This document shows positions 1 to 10,181 of a DNA stretch of 64,000 nucleotides, one piece after another. The notes under the pieces were generated by a model that did not search any database, was not told the DNA's origin, and saw only the letters and a list, made by a program, of their open reading frames with translations. How positions within the stretch are numbered: position 1 is the first letter of the stretch; every line of letters begins with the position of its first letter. A program made the translations under genes and the position numbers. The DNA is from Haliea salexigens DSM 19537 (GTDB lineage: Bacteria > Pseudomonadota > Gammaproteobacteria > Pseudomonadales > Halieaceae). The stretch covers positions 62,001-126,000 of the forward strand of contig NZ_AUHJ01000005.1 of assembly GCF_000423125.1 (NCBI RefSeq). The letters are read 5' to 3'.

Positions 1-1259
1 TCGCGGTGCCGGACCACAATGTGCCGACCTCACGGGAGGAGCGTGCCGGCGGGATTGCCGGTATTCGCGACCAGGTGTCGCGTTTGCAGGTGCAGACACT
101 TGACGACAACTGCCGCGACTTTGACATTGTAGAGATACCCATCAACGACGTGCGCCAGGGCATTGTGCATGTGGTGGGACCGGAGCAGGGCGCAACCCTG
201 CCGGGCATGACAATCGTTTGCGGCGACTCGCATACCTCCACCCACGGTGCGCTGGGAGCCCTGGCGCACGGCATCGGCACCTCGGAAGTCGAGCACGTAC
301 TCGCCACGCAGTGCCTGATTCAGCAGAAAATGAAAAACCTGCTGGTACGTGTTGACGGCGCGCTGCCAGCGGGCGTGACCGCCAAGGATGTCGCGCTGGC
401 GATTATCGGTCGCATTGGTACGGCAGGCGGCACCGGCTACGCCATCGAGTTCGCCGGCGAAGTGATTCGCGGTCTCAGCATGGAAGGCCGCATGACGCTG
501 TGCAACATGTCTATCGAGGCGGGCGCCCGCATGGGCATGATCGCCGTGGACCAGACCACGCTCGACTACGTGAAGGGCCGAACCTACTCCCCCAGCGGTG
601 CGCTCTGGGATGCGGCGCAGGCCGCATGGGCTGACCTGCACAGCGATGCCGACGCGGTGTTCGACAAAGTGGTGACACTGCGCGGGGAAGACATTGTGCC
701 GCAAGTGACCTGGGGCAATTCACCGGAGATGGTGCTGCCTGTTGATGGCCATGTGCCGGACCCGCAAGGCATGGACAACGCGACACAGCGCAGCGCCGCG
801 CAGCGCGCCATTGAGTACATGGGGCTGACGCCGGGCATGGCGATTACGGATATCCACCTTGATCGCGTGTTTATCGGCTCCTGCACCAACTCGCGTATTG
901 AAGACCTGCGTGCGGCGGCCGCGGTGGTGCGCGGGCGGCAGGTGGCTTCCAGTATCAAGCAGGCGTTGGTTGTGCCCGGCTCCGGCCAGGTGAAGGCACA
1001 GGCCGAGGCCGAAGGCCTGCACGAGATATTTCTCGCGGCGGGCATGGAGTGGCGCGAGCCGGGTTGCTCGATGTGCCTGGCGATGAATGCGGACAAGCTG
1101 GGGGCGGGGGAGCACTGTGCCTCCACCTCCAACCGCAATTTTGAGGGGCGTCAGGGGATTGGCGGGCGCACGCACCTGGTCAGTCCGGCGATGGCGGCGG
1201 CTGCCGCCATCGCCGGGCATTTCGTTGACGTTCGCACCTTGCAGGAGTCCACACAATGA
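1..1259 (+). CDS. leuC: 3-isopropylmalate dehydratase large subunit, 5' end cut by window
   Basis: Large subunit of isopropylmalate isomerase; with LeuD it converts 2-isopropylmalate to 3-isopropylmalate in cytoplasmic leucine synthesis. The window opens inside the gene: the first whole codon is at base 3 and the frame starts near the conserved DHNV motif, so about 60 residues of a ~470-residue protein lie upstream. The [4Fe-4S] ligands are visible in SCTNSR (Cys codon 882) and PGCSMC (Cys codons 1065 and 1074). The stop overlaps the leuD start as ATGA, suggesting translational coupling of the two subunits. The only uncertainty is the missing 5' end. Confidence 0.97.
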   Translation, partial: AVPDHNVPTSREERAGGIAGIRDQVSRLQVQTLDDNCRDFDIVEIPINDVRQGIVHVVGPEQGATLPGMTIVCGDSHTSTHGALGALAHGIGTSEVEHVLATQCLIQQKMKNLLVRVDGALPAGVTAKDVALAIIGRIGTAGGTGYAIEFAGEVIRGLSMEGRMTLCNMSIEAGARMGMIAVDQTTLDYVKGRTYSPSGALWDAAQAAWADLHSDADAVFDKVVTLRGEDIVPQVTWGNSPEMVLPVDGHVPDPQGMDNATQRSAAQRAIEYMGLTPGMAITDIHLDRVFIGSCTNSRIEDLRAAAAVVRGRQVASSIKQALVVPGSGQVKAQAEAEGLHEIFLAAGMEWREPGCSMCLAMNADKLGAGEHCASTSNRNFEGRQGIGGRTHLVSPAMAAAAAIAGHFVDVRTLQESTQ

Positions 1260-1915
1260 AAAGTTTCACCGTGCTGGAGGGGCTGGTCGCGCCAATGGAT
1301 CGCGCCAATGTCGATACCGACATGATCATCCCCAAGCAGTTTCTCAAGTCGATCAAGCGCAGCGGTTTCGGGCCCAACCTGTTCGACGAAATGCGCTACC
1401 TCGATGAGGGGCAGCCGGGTGAGGATTGCAGCAACCGGCCCCTGAACCCTGATTTCCCCCTGAACCAGCCCCGCTATCATGGCGCGACAGTGCTTTTGGC
1501 GCGGGAAAACTTCGGCTGTGGCTCCAGCCGCGAGCACGCGCCCTGGGCGCTTGAGGATTACGGCTTTCGGTGCATCATTGCCCCCAGCTTTGCCGACATC
1601 TTCTACAACAACTGTTTCAAGAACGGCATTCTCCCGGTGGTTTTGCCCGCTGCAACGGTTGAGCAGCTGTTCACGGCGCTTTATGCACAAGCGGGGTATC
1701 GCCTGGAGATCGACCTGGCTGCTCAGGAGGTGCGCACGCCCGCAGGCGAAGTGCTGGGTTTTGAGGTGGATGTCGCGCGCAAGCAGTGCCTGCTGAAGGG
1801 GCTGGACGACATCGGCGTGACGCTGGAAAGCGCTGCGCATATTCACAAGTTTGAGAATCGCTGGCGGGAGCAGTCCCCCTGGTTGTTCAATGTGATTGGT
1901 AAAGGACAGGGCTGA
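1256..1915 (+). CDS. leuD: 3-isopropylmalate dehydratase small subunit
   Basis: Small subunit (219 aa, normal for bacterial LeuD) of isopropylmalate isomerase, the partner of the upstream LeuC. The N-terminal [19 protein letters not shown] and the central [14 protein letters not shown] stretch are family signatures; the latter lies close to the substrate in the complex. The ATG shares four bases with the leuC stop. The next gene, leuB, begins one base after this stop, so leuC-leuD-leuB behave as one translational unit. No anomalies seen. Confidence 0.97.
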   Translation: MKSFTVLEGLVAPMDRANVDTDMIIPKQFLKSIKRSGFGPNLFDEMRYLDEGQPGEDCSNRPLNPDFPLNQPRYHGATVLLARENFGCGSSREHAPWALEDYGFRCIIAPSFADIFYNNCFKNGILPVVLPAATVEQLFTALYAQAGYRLEIDLAAQEVRTPAGEVLGFEVDVARKQCLLKGLDDIGVTLESAAHIHKFENRWREQSPWLFNVIGKGQG

Positions 1916-1916
1916 G

Positions 1917-2996
1917 ATGAGTAAACGTATTCTGGTTTTACCCGGTGATTACATCGGTCCGGAAATCATGGCCGAGGCGGTGCAGGTGCTGGAAACGGTG
2001 AACCAGCGTTACCAGCTCGGGCTGTCGCTGGAACACGGCCTGCTCGGTGGCGCCGCGATTGATGCGCACGGTGTGCCATTGCCGGATGCCACGTTGCAGG
2101 CGGCGCGGGACGCCGATGCGATTCTGCTCGGCGCTGTGGGCGGCCCCAAGTGGGACGCCGTGGAACGGCATTTGCGCCCGGAGCGTGGGCTGCTCGGTTT
2201 GCGTTCGCAGCTGGGGCTCTTCGGCAACCTGCGTCCAGCCATTCTCTACCCGCAGCTGGCTGAGGCCTCCAGCCTTAAGGCAGAGGTGGTCGCCGGTCTG
2301 GATATACTGATTGTCCGGGAACTGACCGGCGGCATTTACTTCGGTGAGCCCCGCGGCATTCGCACTCTGGAGAATGGCGAGCGACAGGGCTTCAATACTT
2401 ATGTCTACAGTGAGTCCGAAATCCGCCGCATTGGCCACCTGGCGTTCGGTCTGGCGCGCCAGCGCGACCGCCGCGTGTGTTCAGTCGACAAGAGCAACGT
2501 GCTTGAAGTGACTGTGCTCTGGCGGGAAGTGATGGAGGAGGTCGCTCGCGACTACCCGGATGTCGAACTCAGCCACATGTATGTCGACAATGCGGCGATG
2601 CAGCTGGTGCGAGCGCCGAAGCAATTTGATGTTATGGTAACCGGCAACATGTTCGGCGATATCCTGTCGGACGCGGCGGCCATGCTCACCGGATCGATCG
2701 GCATGCTGCCCTCCGCGTCGCTGGATAAAGACGGGCGCGGCATGTACGAGCCCTGCCATGGTTCTGCACCGGATATCGCGGGGCAGGGCAAGGCGAATCC
2801 GTTGGCCACGATCCTCTCGGTCGCCATGATGCTGCGCTACACTCTTGACGAGGCCGAGGCTGCGGAGGCCATCGAGCGGGCGGTGAGCAGCGTGCTCGAC
2901 CAGGGCCTGCGCACACCCGACATCGCCGCTGCGGGTCAGCCGGCGGTGTCTACCCGCGAGATGGGCGCCGCCGTGGTCGCCGCGCTTGGCGGTTGA
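1917..2996 (+). CDS. leuB: 3-isopropylmalate dehydrogenase
   Basis: NAD-dependent oxidative decarboxylation of 3-isopropylmalate, third step of leucine synthesis. ATG 1917 is preferred over an in-frame TTG at 1896 because AAAGGA sits just upstream (1901-1906) and the family N-terminus [11 protein letters not shown] begins here, giving 359 aa. Substrate and metal residues are recognisable ([46 protein letters not shown]). One oddity: the nearly universal GDGIGPE near the N-terminus reads GDYIGPE, with Tyr at residue 12. The rest is intact, so I expect an active enzyme. Confidence 0.97.
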   Translation: MSKRILVLPGDYIGPEIMAEAVQVLETVNQRYQLGLSLEHGLLGGAAIDAHGVPLPDATLQAARDADAILLGAVGGPKWDAVERHLRPERGLLGLRSQLGLFGNLRPAILYPQLAEASSLKAEVVAGLDILIVRELTGGIYFGEPRGIRTLENGERQGFNTYVYSESEIRRIGHLAFGLARQRDRRVCSVDKSNVLEVTVLWREVMEEVARDYPDVELSHMYVDNAAMQLVRAPKQFDVMVTGNMFGDILSDAAAMLTGSIGMLPSASLDKDGRGMYEPCHGSAPDIAGQGKANPLATILSVAMMLRYTLDEAEAAEAIERAVSSVLDQGLRTPDIAAAGQPAVSTREMGAAVVAALGG

Positions 2997-3023
2997 ACGT
3001 TCACTTTTTCAATTGAGGTTGTT

Positions 3024-4049
3024 ATGAGCAAGCAGTATGACGTTGCCGTTGTCGGTGCCACGGGCGCCGTAGGCGAAACCATGATGTCCATTCTTGAAGA
3101 GCGCGACTTTCCGGTACGCACACTCTATCCGCTGGCCAGTGCACGGTCGGCGGGCAAGACCGTGAAGTTCCGCGGCAAGTCGGTGCGAGTCACGGACCTC
3201 GCGGAGTTCGATTTCAGTCAGGCCCAGATCGGACTGTTCTCGGCGGGTGGCAGTATCTCCGAGGAATTTGCGCCGAAAGCGGCGGCTGCGGGTTGTATTG
3301 TTATCGATAACACCTCCCATTTCCGCCGTGATGCCGATATCCCACTGATTGTGCCTGAAGTGAATCTGCCGGCACTGGCGGGCTATACCCAGCGCAATAT
3401 CATTGCCAACCCCAACTGTTCGACAATCCAGATGCTGGTTGCGTTGAAACCCATTTATGACGCCGTGGGTATTGAGCGCATCAACGTGTGCACTTACCAG
3501 GCAGTGTCCGGTACCGGCAAGGAGGCGATTGAAGAGCTTGCGGGACAAACTGCGCGGCTGTTGAACGGGCAGAGCATCGAGTGCGAGGTCTACCCGAAGC
3601 AAATCGCCTTCAATGTGCTGCCGCACATTGATACTTTCCAGGACAACGGCTACACCCGGGAAGAAATGAAAATGGTCTGGGAGACCCACAAGATCTTCGG
3701 TGACGAGAGCATCCAGGTGAATCCTACCTGTGTTCGGGTGCCGGTTTTTTTCGGTCATTCCGAGGCACTGCATATCGAAACACGTGACAAAATCTCTGCG
3801 GCTGACGCGCGCAAGTTACTCGAAGGATCTCCGGGCATTACGGTGGTTGATGAGCGTGCAGACGGCGGCTATCCCACAGCGGTCACCGAGTCGGCGGGCA
3901 AGGACCCGGTGTTTGTCGGCAGGATTCGCGAGGATATCTCTCATCCCCGTGGCCTTGATCTCTGGGTTGTATCAGACAACGTGCGCAAGGGCGCGGCGCT
4001 CAACAGTGTCCAGATTGCCGAGGCACTGATCCGGGGTTATATTGATTAA
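3024..4049 (+). CDS. asd: aspartate-semialdehyde dehydrogenase
   Basis: Reduces aspartyl phosphate to aspartate 4-semialdehyde, the branch point to lysine/diaminopimelate, threonine and methionine. 341 aa. The N-terminal VGATGAVGETM is the NADP loop; the catalytic cysteine is in NPNCSTIQM; ERINVCTYQAVSGTG and the C-terminal DNVRKGAALN stretch are characteristic. It lies 27 bases after leuB and ahead of fimV, the Pseudomonas-type order. Its product is also the co-substrate for carboxynorspermidine/carboxyspermidine formation by the enzyme encoded at 25177-26397. Confidence 0.96.
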   Translation: MSKQYDVAVVGATGAVGETMMSILEERDFPVRTLYPLASARSAGKTVKFRGKSVRVTDLAEFDFSQAQIGLFSAGGSISEEFAPKAAAAGCIVIDNTSHFRRDADIPLIVPEVNLPALAGYTQRNIIANPNCSTIQMLVALKPIYDAVGIERINVCTYQAVSGTGKEAIEELAGQTARLLNGQSIECEVYPKQIAFNVLPHIDTFQDNGYTREEMKMVWETHKIFGDESIQVNPTCVRVPVFFGHSEALHIETRDKISAADARKLLEGSPGITVVDERADGGYPTAVTESAGKDPVFVGRIREDISHPRGLDLWVVSDNVRKGAALNSVQIAEALIRGYID

Positions 4050-4053
4050 CCCT

Positions 4054-4081
4054 TTGCGTTACAACATACTTGCGGTATCTT
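4054..4081 (+). promoter_or_regulatory. weak sigma70-like promoter before fimV
   Basis: TTGCGT (4054-4059), a 16-base spacer and TATCTT (4076-4081) lie in the 109-base gap between asd and fimV. The match is modest. The gap shows no clear terminator, so read-through from asd is also possible. Confidence 0.25.
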
Positions 4082-4158
4082 CGGAGTCGTCATGAAGGGG
4101 CTCGAGCCGCAATAAAGATGGCTCAGGGGATGGCAGGGGAGCATAACAAGGCGTGTTT

Positions 4159-6522
4159 ATGGCTCGAAAGAAGCGGTTGGCAGTTGCACTGGCAGCCTTG
4201 GGGTGCCTGCAAGCAGGTTCTGTTTGGGCATTGGGGCTTGGCGAACTTTCGCTGAACTCGTTTCTGAATGAACCGTTGCGAGCGGAAGTGGGGCTGCTGG
4301 ATGTCGGCAACCTCGACCAGGATCAGATTCGCGTTCGGCTCGCGACCGCGGACGATTTCGATCGGTTGGGCATTGATCGTGCGTACTTCCTGACGGGTAT
4401 CAGTTTTGAAGTTCGCGTCGACAAAAACGGCGGCGGCGCGATCATCCTCACCTCGGAAGATCCGGTGCTCGAACCGTATCTCGACTTTATCGTCGAGGCC
4501 CGCTGGCCGTCCGGCCGTCTGTTGCGCAATTACACGGTACTGGTCGACCCGCCAGCATTTGAATCGCAGAGCACTACTGTGTCTGCTTCACGGCTGGTGG
4601 CCGAAGCGGAGGCCAGTGCTGAAGTGCCGGCGGAAACCGTCGAGTCATCGGGCGAAGGTACGCGGGTGGGCATGCGCGAATCCGAGCTCGCGCCCGGGGC
4701 AATGCCTGAGCGAAATTTTAGTGCGGGCACCGCGTCCGATCCGGCGCCGGGTGCCCGTTACATGATCCGTCGCGATGAGACTCTGTGGACGATTGCCCAG
4801 CGTGCACGCCCTGAGGGTGTCACGGTGCAGCAGGCCATGCTGGAAATCCAGCGCCTGAACCCCGACGCTTTCATCGACGGCAATATCAATCGCATCAAGG
4901 CCGGTTACATTATTTACCTGCCTGACAGCAGTGACGTTGCCGGTGACGCAGATGTCGCAGCCGTGCTTGCGGAAGTGCGGCAGCAAAATGAAGACTGGCG
5001 CGCGGGTCGTGCCTCAGCGCCGGCGTCGGCGGGTCCCGCATTGCGCATCTCGGCCGGAGCCGCCAGCGAACAGGGCGACACGGATACGCGTGCGGATGCG
5101 GTGCCTGACAGTACCTCCGCAACCGAAGTCGCGAGCGCAGCCGCAGAAGACGCGATGGCTCCGGCAACAGATTCTGCAGCCGATGCGCGCGAGCGCGCCG
5201 CATTTGGCGAGCAGCTCACACAGTTGACCGATCGTCTCGATGCGCTTGAGCGCATGGTTGAGGTCAAGGACGCGGAAATTGCAGCTCTGCAGCAGGCTCT
5301 CGCCGAGGCGGAAGCGACGCCGGGCAGCGCTTTACCGGCCGAGGACGTCGCCGCTGACACGGTGGTGGCTCCTGTCGTTGCACCGGCGCCCGCTGTGGTC
5401 GTGCAGCCAGAGTCGCCCGCGCCGCAAGCAGGCAGCAATAGCTATTGGCTCTATGTCGCAGGTGGTGCAGTCCTCGCGCTGCTGGCAGGTCTGTTCGTGT
5501 GGCGTCGCCGCCAGGAAGACGACACCGGTGAAGAAGCCTTGGCAGTGGTGCCCGCTGCGCGTGCGCCGCGCCAGAAAGAGGCCGACGCCTTCGCGGATAT
5601 TCAGCTGCAGGACCATGCAGTCGAGTTTGACGAAGACGAGAGCAGCGAATCGGCGGCGGCAACTCCGCCAGAGACGCCCCCTGTGGATGCCGGGCTGCAG
5701 CGCGGCGGCCAGCGCGGCTACGGTGAGCGCAAGCACGACGAATACGCGTCCGATGTTGACGCGGGCGATGCGCTCGCGGAAGCGGATATTTATATCGCCT
5801 ACGGGCGCTACGCCCAGGCCATGGACTTGTTGCGCAAAGCCACCCTGTCGGATCCCGATAACCCGGCTTACCGTCTCAAGTTGTTGGGTCTGGCGGCTGA
5901 GACTGGCGATCGTGACCAGGCTGATCAGCAGATGATGGAGTTGCAGCGTATTGGCGATGCCAACAGCATTGCCCGCGCCGAGCAGATGCTCAGTGATGCG
6001 CGGCTGTCGCCGGTCGACGAGCGCATCGATGCACAGGATGAGTTTGCCTCCTCTGCGCCAGGTGATGCGTTCAACGACGGCGGGTTCCTGTCGGATCTCG
6101 ACGAAGACGCCGCACCACCAGCGACACCCGCGGGGGCGCCCGCATCCTATGCGCCTGTTGATGATCTGTCCGGGGACTTGCCGGAGCTCGAAGAGCTGAG
6201 CAGCCTGGATGGGCGCGATGCCCTGGTCCCCTCCGTGGATGAGGAACCCGAGTTCCTCGACCTTGAAATTGAAGATGGCAGCGCTGATGAACTCGATTTG
6301 TCGGCCGATTTCGAGAAAGGGCGCAGCGGTGGTGACAGCAGTGAAGACGATTTCGTGTTCGCCGACGACGGCGACCCGATGTCTACCAAGCTGGATCTCG
6401 CCCGAGCCTACATCGACATGGGCGACGACGATGGCGCACGGCAAATTCTCGATGAAGTGATCCTCGGCGGTAGCTCGGAGCAACAGCAGGACGCACGGGA
6501 GTTGCTCGAAAGGCTTGGCTGA
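4159..6522 (+). CDS. fimV: FimV/HubP-type polar hub protein with LysM domain
   Basis: Inner-membrane pole-organising protein; in relatives it recruits type IV pilus, chemotaxis or chromosome-partition proteins. 787 aa from ATG 4159 (an in-frame GTG is two codons upstream). Visible parts: signal peptide (about 1-24), FimV N-terminal domain, peptidoglycan-binding LysM domain (about 199-253), a predicted coiled coil (about 348-386), one membrane span (about 428-450, ending WRRR), then an acidic cytoplasmic region with a TPR-like unit (ADIYIAYGRYAQAMDLL) and the C-terminal FimV motif (TKLDLARAYIDMGD...ARELLERLG). The acidic linker length is typical of the family. Location between asd and truA matches Pseudomonas. 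Confidence 0.93.
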   Translation: MARKKRLAVALAALGCLQAGSVWALGLGELSLNSFLNEPLRAEVGLLDVGNLDQDQIRVRLATADDFDRLGIDRAYFLTGISFEVRVDKNGGGAIILTSEDPVLEPYLDFIVEARWPSGRLLRNYTVLVDPPAFESQSTTVSASRLVAEAEASAEVPAETVESSGEGTRVGMRESELAPGAMPERNFSAGTASDPAPGARYMIRRDETLWTIAQRARPEGVTVQQAMLEIQRLNPDAFIDGNINRIKAGYIIYLPDSSDVAGDADVAAVLAEVRQQNEDWRAGRASAPASAGPALRISAGAASEQGDTDTRADAVPDSTSATEVASAAAEDAMAPATDSAADARERAAFGEQLTQLTDRLDALERMVEVKDAEIAALQQALAEAEATPGSALPAEDVAADTVVAPVVAPAPAVVVQPESPAPQAGSNSYWLYVAGGAVLALLAGLFVWRRRQEDDTGEEALAVVPAARAPRQKEADAFADIQLQDHAVEFDEDESSESAAATPPETPPVDAGLQRGGQRGYGERKHDEYASDVDAGDALAEADIYIAYGRYAQAMDLLRKATLSDPDNPAYRLKLLGLAAETGDRDQADQQMMELQRIGDANSIARAEQMLSDARLSPVDERIDAQDEFASSAPGDAFNDGGFLSDLDEDAAPPATPAGAPASYAPVDDLSGDLPELEELSSLDGRDALVPSVDEEPEFLDLEIEDGSADELDLSADFEKGRSGGDSSEDDFVFADDGDPMSTKLDLARAYIDMGDDDGARQILDEVILGGSSEQQQDARELLERLG

Positions 6523-7360
6523 TTCAGGCATAGAGCAGGCGTTTTCCAGCGCTCTGCTTCCCACCGGAACGCGCATCGCCTGCCGTATAGAGTACGACGG
6601 CAGCGGTTACCACGGCTGGCAGGCCCAGTTGAAGTCCAGCTCACCCACCGTGCAGGGCGCGCTTGAGCACGCCCTGGAGCGGGTGGCGGTGCAACCCATA
6701 CGTGTACACTGTGCCGGGCGCACTGATGCCGGTGTCCACGGCCACGCGCAAATCGTGCATTTCGACGCCCCCTGTACCCGCAGCGCCAAAGCCTGGGTTC
6801 TGGGTGGCAACAGTCACCTGCCGCCGGATGTGCGTATACACTGGGCACAGCCGGTGCCAGAGGACTTTCATGCGCGCTTTTCGGCGCTTGCTCGACGCTA
6901 TCGCTACGTCATCGTCAATAGCGCCATTCGCCCCGCCCTGAGCAGTCGTCAGTTGACCTGGCAGCGCAAACCGCTGGATGCAGTGCGCATGCACGGCGCG
7001 GCGCAGGCACTGCTTGGCGAACAGGATTTCAGCGCCTTTCGTGCCGCGGCGTGCCAGTCGAGTACGCCGTTTCGTTGCGTGCACCATTGTTCCGTGACGC
7101 GCCGAGGGGATTTGCTGGTCATCGACATCGAGGCGAATGCATTCCTGCATCACATGGTGCGCAATATCGCCGGCAGCCTCATGGCCGTTGGCTGTGGCGA
7201 GCAGTCGCCTGAATGGATTGCAGACCTGCTGCTCGCAGGGGACCGCACCCGTGCGGCTGAAACTGCTCCCGCGGAGGGGCTGTACCTTGTAGACGTGCGT
7301 TACCCGGCGCAGTTCAGCTTGCCGGTAACCCCGCCGGGGCCCCTCGTGTTGCCGGGTTGA
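6515..7360 (+). CDS. truA: tRNA pseudouridine(38-40) synthase
   Basis: Isomerises uridines 38-40 in the anticodon stem-loop of several tRNAs. 281 aa. IEYDGSGYHGWQ opens the domain; the catalytic aspartate is in GRTDAGVHG (about residue 70); AFLHHMVRNIAG is the conserved C-terminal segment. The frame opens with TTG at 6515, overlapping the fimV stop by eight bases, with GGGAG 13 bases upstream. The conserved part starts about 20 residues later, so the exact start is uncertain. Confidence 0.94.
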   Translation: MADSGIEQAFSSALLPTGTRIACRIEYDGSGYHGWQAQLKSSSPTVQGALEHALERVAVQPIRVHCAGRTDAGVHGHAQIVHFDAPCTRSAKAWVLGGNSHLPPDVRIHWAQPVPEDFHARFSALARRYRYVIVNSAIRPALSSRQLTWQRKPLDAVRMHGAAQALLGEQDFSAFRAAACQSSTPFRCVHHCSVTRRGDLLVIDIEANAFLHHMVRNIAGSLMAVGCGEQSPEWIADLLLAGDRTRAAETAPAEGLYLVDVRYPAQFSLPVTPPGPLVLPG

Positions 7361-7380
7361 AGACACTGCGCCCCAGGGTC

Positions 7381-7389
7381 TGCTATCAT
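7381..7389 (+). promoter_or_regulatory. extended -10 promoter before trpF
   Basis: TGC-TATCAT in the 64-base truA/trpF gap is an extended -10 element. No good -35 is visible at standard spacing. It would start the trpF-trpB-trpA transcript independently of truA. No short Trp-rich leader ORF or attenuator hairpin was found here. Confidence 0.35.
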
Positions 7390-7424
7390 CCGCGGCCTTC
7401 GTCAGGTAATCACCGATCCGAACT

Positions 7425-8042
7425 GTGGCCAGAACCCTTGTCAAGATATGCGGTATCACCCGCGTTGCGGATGCTATTGCCGCCAGTGAGGCCGGAGCCG
7501 ATGCCATTGGTCTGGTGTTCTATTCGCCCAGCAAACGCTGTGTGACGCCGCAGCGGGCCGCGGAGATCGTTGCCGCGTTGCCGCCGCTTGTCACGGTTGT
7601 GGCCTTGTTCGTTGATGCCGGCGCAGAGGAAATCCATAGCACTCTGCAGCGCGTACCCGTAGATTGTTTACAGTTCCACGGTGACGAGCCCCCGCAGTTT
7701 TGCGCGCAATTCGATCGCCCCTACCTGAAAGCCTTGCGCATGAAGCCGGGGATTGATGTTGGCGCGGTCGCGAAGGGCTATCACGGCGCGCGCGGCCTGT
7801 TGCTGGACAGTTGGCAGCCCGGTGTGCCCGGCGGCACCGGGCAAACGTTCGACTGGTCGAGCATACCGGCCCGGTTACCGCGGCCACTTGTGCTCGCGGG
7901 CGGGCTTGACGAGCACAATGTGGCCAGTGCCATTGCGGCCGTGCAACCCGCCGCTGTGGACGTGAGCGGAGGCGTGGAGAGCGCACCCGGTATCAAGGAT
8001 GCGGCGAGAATACGGCGCTTTATTGCCGCAGTGCACAGCTGA
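7425..8042 (+). CDS. trpF: phosphoribosylanthranilate isomerase
   Basis: Amadori rearrangement of N-(5-phosphoribosyl)anthranilate in tryptophan synthesis. 205 aa TIM barrel starting at GTG 7425 ([11 protein letters not shown]). The catalytic cysteine lies in [27 protein letters not shown] and [10 protein letters not shown] are family motifs. First of a trpF-trpB-trpA run, 22 bases before trpB. Monofunctional: no TrpC fusion is present. Confidence 0.95.
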   Translation: MARTLVKICGITRVADAIAASEAGADAIGLVFYSPSKRCVTPQRAAEIVAALPPLVTVVALFVDAGAEEIHSTLQRVPVDCLQFHGDEPPQFCAQFDRPYLKALRMKPGIDVGAVAKGYHGARGLLLDSWQPGVPGGTGQTFDWSSIPARLPRPLVLAGGLDEHNVASAIAAVQPAAVDVSGGVESAPGIKDAARIRRFIAAVHS

Positions 8043-8064
8043 TTTTTTTGCAGGGGAAGATGTC

Positions 8065-9285
8065 ATGACAACGGATCTCAATACGAAAATTTTTGCGTCG
8101 GTACCCGATGCAGAGGGGCGTTTCGGGGTTTACGGTGGCAAATTTGTCGCCGAGACACTCATGTCGGCGCTGTCCGAGCTTGAGGCCCTGTATCGCCAGT
8201 TGGCCGATGACCAGGAATTCCAGCGCGAACTGGATGAGGACCTTGCGCACTACGTCGGTCGGCCGTCCCCGCTGTACGAAGCGCGGCGCTGGTCGGACCG
8301 CGTAGGTGGCGCCCGTATTCTGCTCAAGCGGGAAGACCTGAATCACACCGGTGCGCACAAGGTGAATAACACCGTCGGGCAGGCACTTCTGGCCAAGCAC
8401 ATGGGCAAGCGGCGGGTCATTGCCGAAACCGGTGCCGGCCAGCACGGTGTCGCCACGGCCACGATCGCCGCCAGGCTGGGCCTCGAATGCCACGTCTTCA
8501 TGGGCGAAGAGGATGTGCGGCGCCAGGCGCTCAATGTGTACCGCATGAAGCTGCTGGGCGCGACGGTTGTGCCGGTTACCTCCGGCTCGCGCACCCTCAA
8601 GGATGCGATGAACGAGGCCATGCGTGATTGGGTGACCAACGTCGATGACACGTTCTACATCATCGGTACCGTTGCCGGCCCGCACCCGTACCCCATGCTG
8701 GTGCGGGATTTTCAGTGTGTAATCGGTCGCGAAGCGCGGGCACAGTCCCTCGCTCAAACCGGGCGTCTCCCGGACGCTCTGGTGGCCTGTGTGGGCGGCG
8801 GTTCCAATGCCATCGGGTTGTTCCATCCGTTCCTCGAGGATGAGTCAGTCGCCATGTACGGTGTGGAGGCGGGCGGTCACGGCGTTGCCAGCGGTGAGCA
8901 TGCTGCGCCCCTCACAGCTGGTACACCGGGCGTACTGCACGGCAATCGCACCTACCTGATGCAGGATGAGGACGGGCAGATCATGCACACGCATTCCGTA
9001 TCAGCCGGCCTCGATTACCCGGGTGTCGGCCCAGAGCATTCATGGTTGAAAGACATTGGCCGGGTGAACTATGTCACGGCTGATGATGCCGAGGCACTGG
9101 CGGCGTTTCACGATCTGACGCGCACCGAGGGCATTATGCCTGCACTCGAAAGCGCGCATGCGCTGGCCTACGCCGGCAGGCTCGCGGCCACCATGACGCC
9201 CGAGCAGACTATCATCGTCAACCTGTCAGGCCGTGGCGACAAGGATATACACACCGTTGCCGATATCGACGGCATCGACTTCTGA
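8065..9285 (+). CDS. trpB: tryptophan synthase beta chain
   Basis: PLP enzyme joining indole and serine to give tryptophan; forms alpha2-beta2 with TrpA. ATG 8065 is chosen because GGGGAAG lies eight bases upstream and the product (406 aa) matches family length; the frame is open further upstream into trpF. The PLP lysine is Lys99 in [20 protein letters not shown] and the phosphate-binding GGGSNAIG are present. All catalytic landmarks look normal. Confidence 0.97.
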   Translation: MTTDLNTKIFASVPDAEGRFGVYGGKFVAETLMSALSELEALYRQLADDQEFQRELDEDLAHYVGRPSPLYEARRWSDRVGGARILLKREDLNHTGAHKVNNTVGQALLAKHMGKRRVIAETGAGQHGVATATIAARLGLECHVFMGEEDVRRQALNVYRMKLLGATVVPVTSGSRTLKDAMNEAMRDWVTNVDDTFYIIGTVAGPHPYPMLVRDFQCVIGREARAQSLAQTGRLPDALVACVGGGSNAIGLFHPFLEDESVAMYGVEAGGHGVASGEHAAPLTAGTPGVLHGNRTYLMQDEDGQIMHTHSVSAGLDYPGVGPEHSWLKDIGRVNYVTADDAEALAAFHDLTRTEGIMPALESAHALAYAGRLAATMTPEQTIIVNLSGRGDKDIHTVADIDGIDF

Positions 9286-9312
9286 ATTGCAGATGCACGA
9301 GGAGAACAGCTA

Positions 9313-10134
9313 GTGAGCAAGATAGCCGGGCGCTTCCAGCAGCTCGCCGCCCAGGGCCGCAAGGCCCTGGTGCCCTATATCGTCGCGGGGGATCCCAACC
9401 TCGCCAGCACCGTACCGCTGATGCATGCCCTGGTTGCTGCGGGTGCCGATATCATTGAGCTGGGGGTGCCTTTTTCCGACCCCATGTCCGAGGGACCGGT
9501 TATCCAGAAAGCCCACGAGCGCGCACTGGCCAGCGGTGCCCGCCTGCGCGATGCGCTGGCCATGGTGGCCACGTTTCGCGAACAGGATACCGAAACCCCG
9601 GTGCTCCTGATGGGTTATGCCAATCCGGTTGAACACATGGGTTACGCGCGCTTCGCCGATCAGGCAGCCGCGGTTGGCCTCGATGGCCTGTTGACCGTGG
9701 ATATCCCACCGGAGGAAGTGGCCGGTGTCAACGCCGAGCTGCACCGCGTGGGCATGGATAATATTTTCCTGATTGCGCCCACCACGCCGAAAGCGCGTAT
9801 CGAGTCCATCGTCAATCAGGCCAGTGGTTTCATTTATTATGTTGCCCTGAAAGGGGTTACCGGCGCCGGTAACCTGGATGCAGACGACGTGGCGCGGCAT
9901 CTCGCACATATCCGCGAAGCCACCACGCTGCCACTGGCCGTCGGCTTCGGCATCAAGGATGCCGAGTCCGCCTGTCGTGTGGGCGCCACCGCAGATGGCG
10001 TGGTGGTGGGCAGTGCGCTGGTCGATGTCATCGCGCAGGCCGCCGCCGAGGGTGCCAGTCAGGAAGATCTGCTGCGCGTGGCGGCGGAGCTGGTGGCGAG
10101 CATCCGCAGCGGATTGGACAGCATCGCTTCCTAG
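9313..10134 (+). CDS. trpA: tryptophan synthase alpha chain
   Basis: Retro-aldol cleavage of indole-3-glycerol phosphate, channelling indole to TrpB. 273 aa from GTG 9313 with GAGGAGA upstream. Catalytic Glu49 is present in [11 protein letters not shown]. The second catalytic acid, Asp60 in the E. coli/Salmonella enzyme, is glutamate here (PMSEGP, codon 9490-9492). The family signature tolerates D or E at this place, so activity is expected. Last gene of the trp run; accD follows after a promoter-like element. Confidence 0.96.
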   Translation: MSKIAGRFQQLAAQGRKALVPYIVAGDPNLASTVPLMHALVAAGADIIELGVPFSDPMSEGPVIQKAHERALASGARLRDALAMVATFREQDTETPVLLMGYANPVEHMGYARFADQAAAVGLDGLLTVDIPPEEVAGVNAELHRVGMDNIFLIAPTTPKARIESIVNQASGFIYYVALKGVTGAGNLDADDVARHLAHIREATTLPLAVGFGIKDAESACRVGATADGVVVGSALVDVIAQAAAEGASQEDLLRVAAELVASIRSGLDSIAS

Positions 10135-10151
10135 ACGGTGCTGCCGGCGGC

Positions 10152-10157
10152 TATAAT
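10152..10157 (+). promoter_or_regulatory. -10 element before accD
   Basis: A perfect TATAAT lies 24 bases upstream of the accD start in the short trpA/accD gap. The expected -35 position falls in the end of trpA and is poor (TTCCTA at 18 bases). Likely an independent start for accD-folC. Confidence 0.35.
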
Positions 10158-10181
10158 GGTGTCACCACAACGGGGGATGCC

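Noticed and set aside
5332-6576. 414-codon minus-strand frame opposite fimV
   Set aside because: Arises from the repetitive acidic codons of fimV; no initiation signals.
7361-7424. trp attenuator before trpF
   Set aside because: No short Trp-containing leader frame and no alternative hairpins; the gap is only 64 bases.
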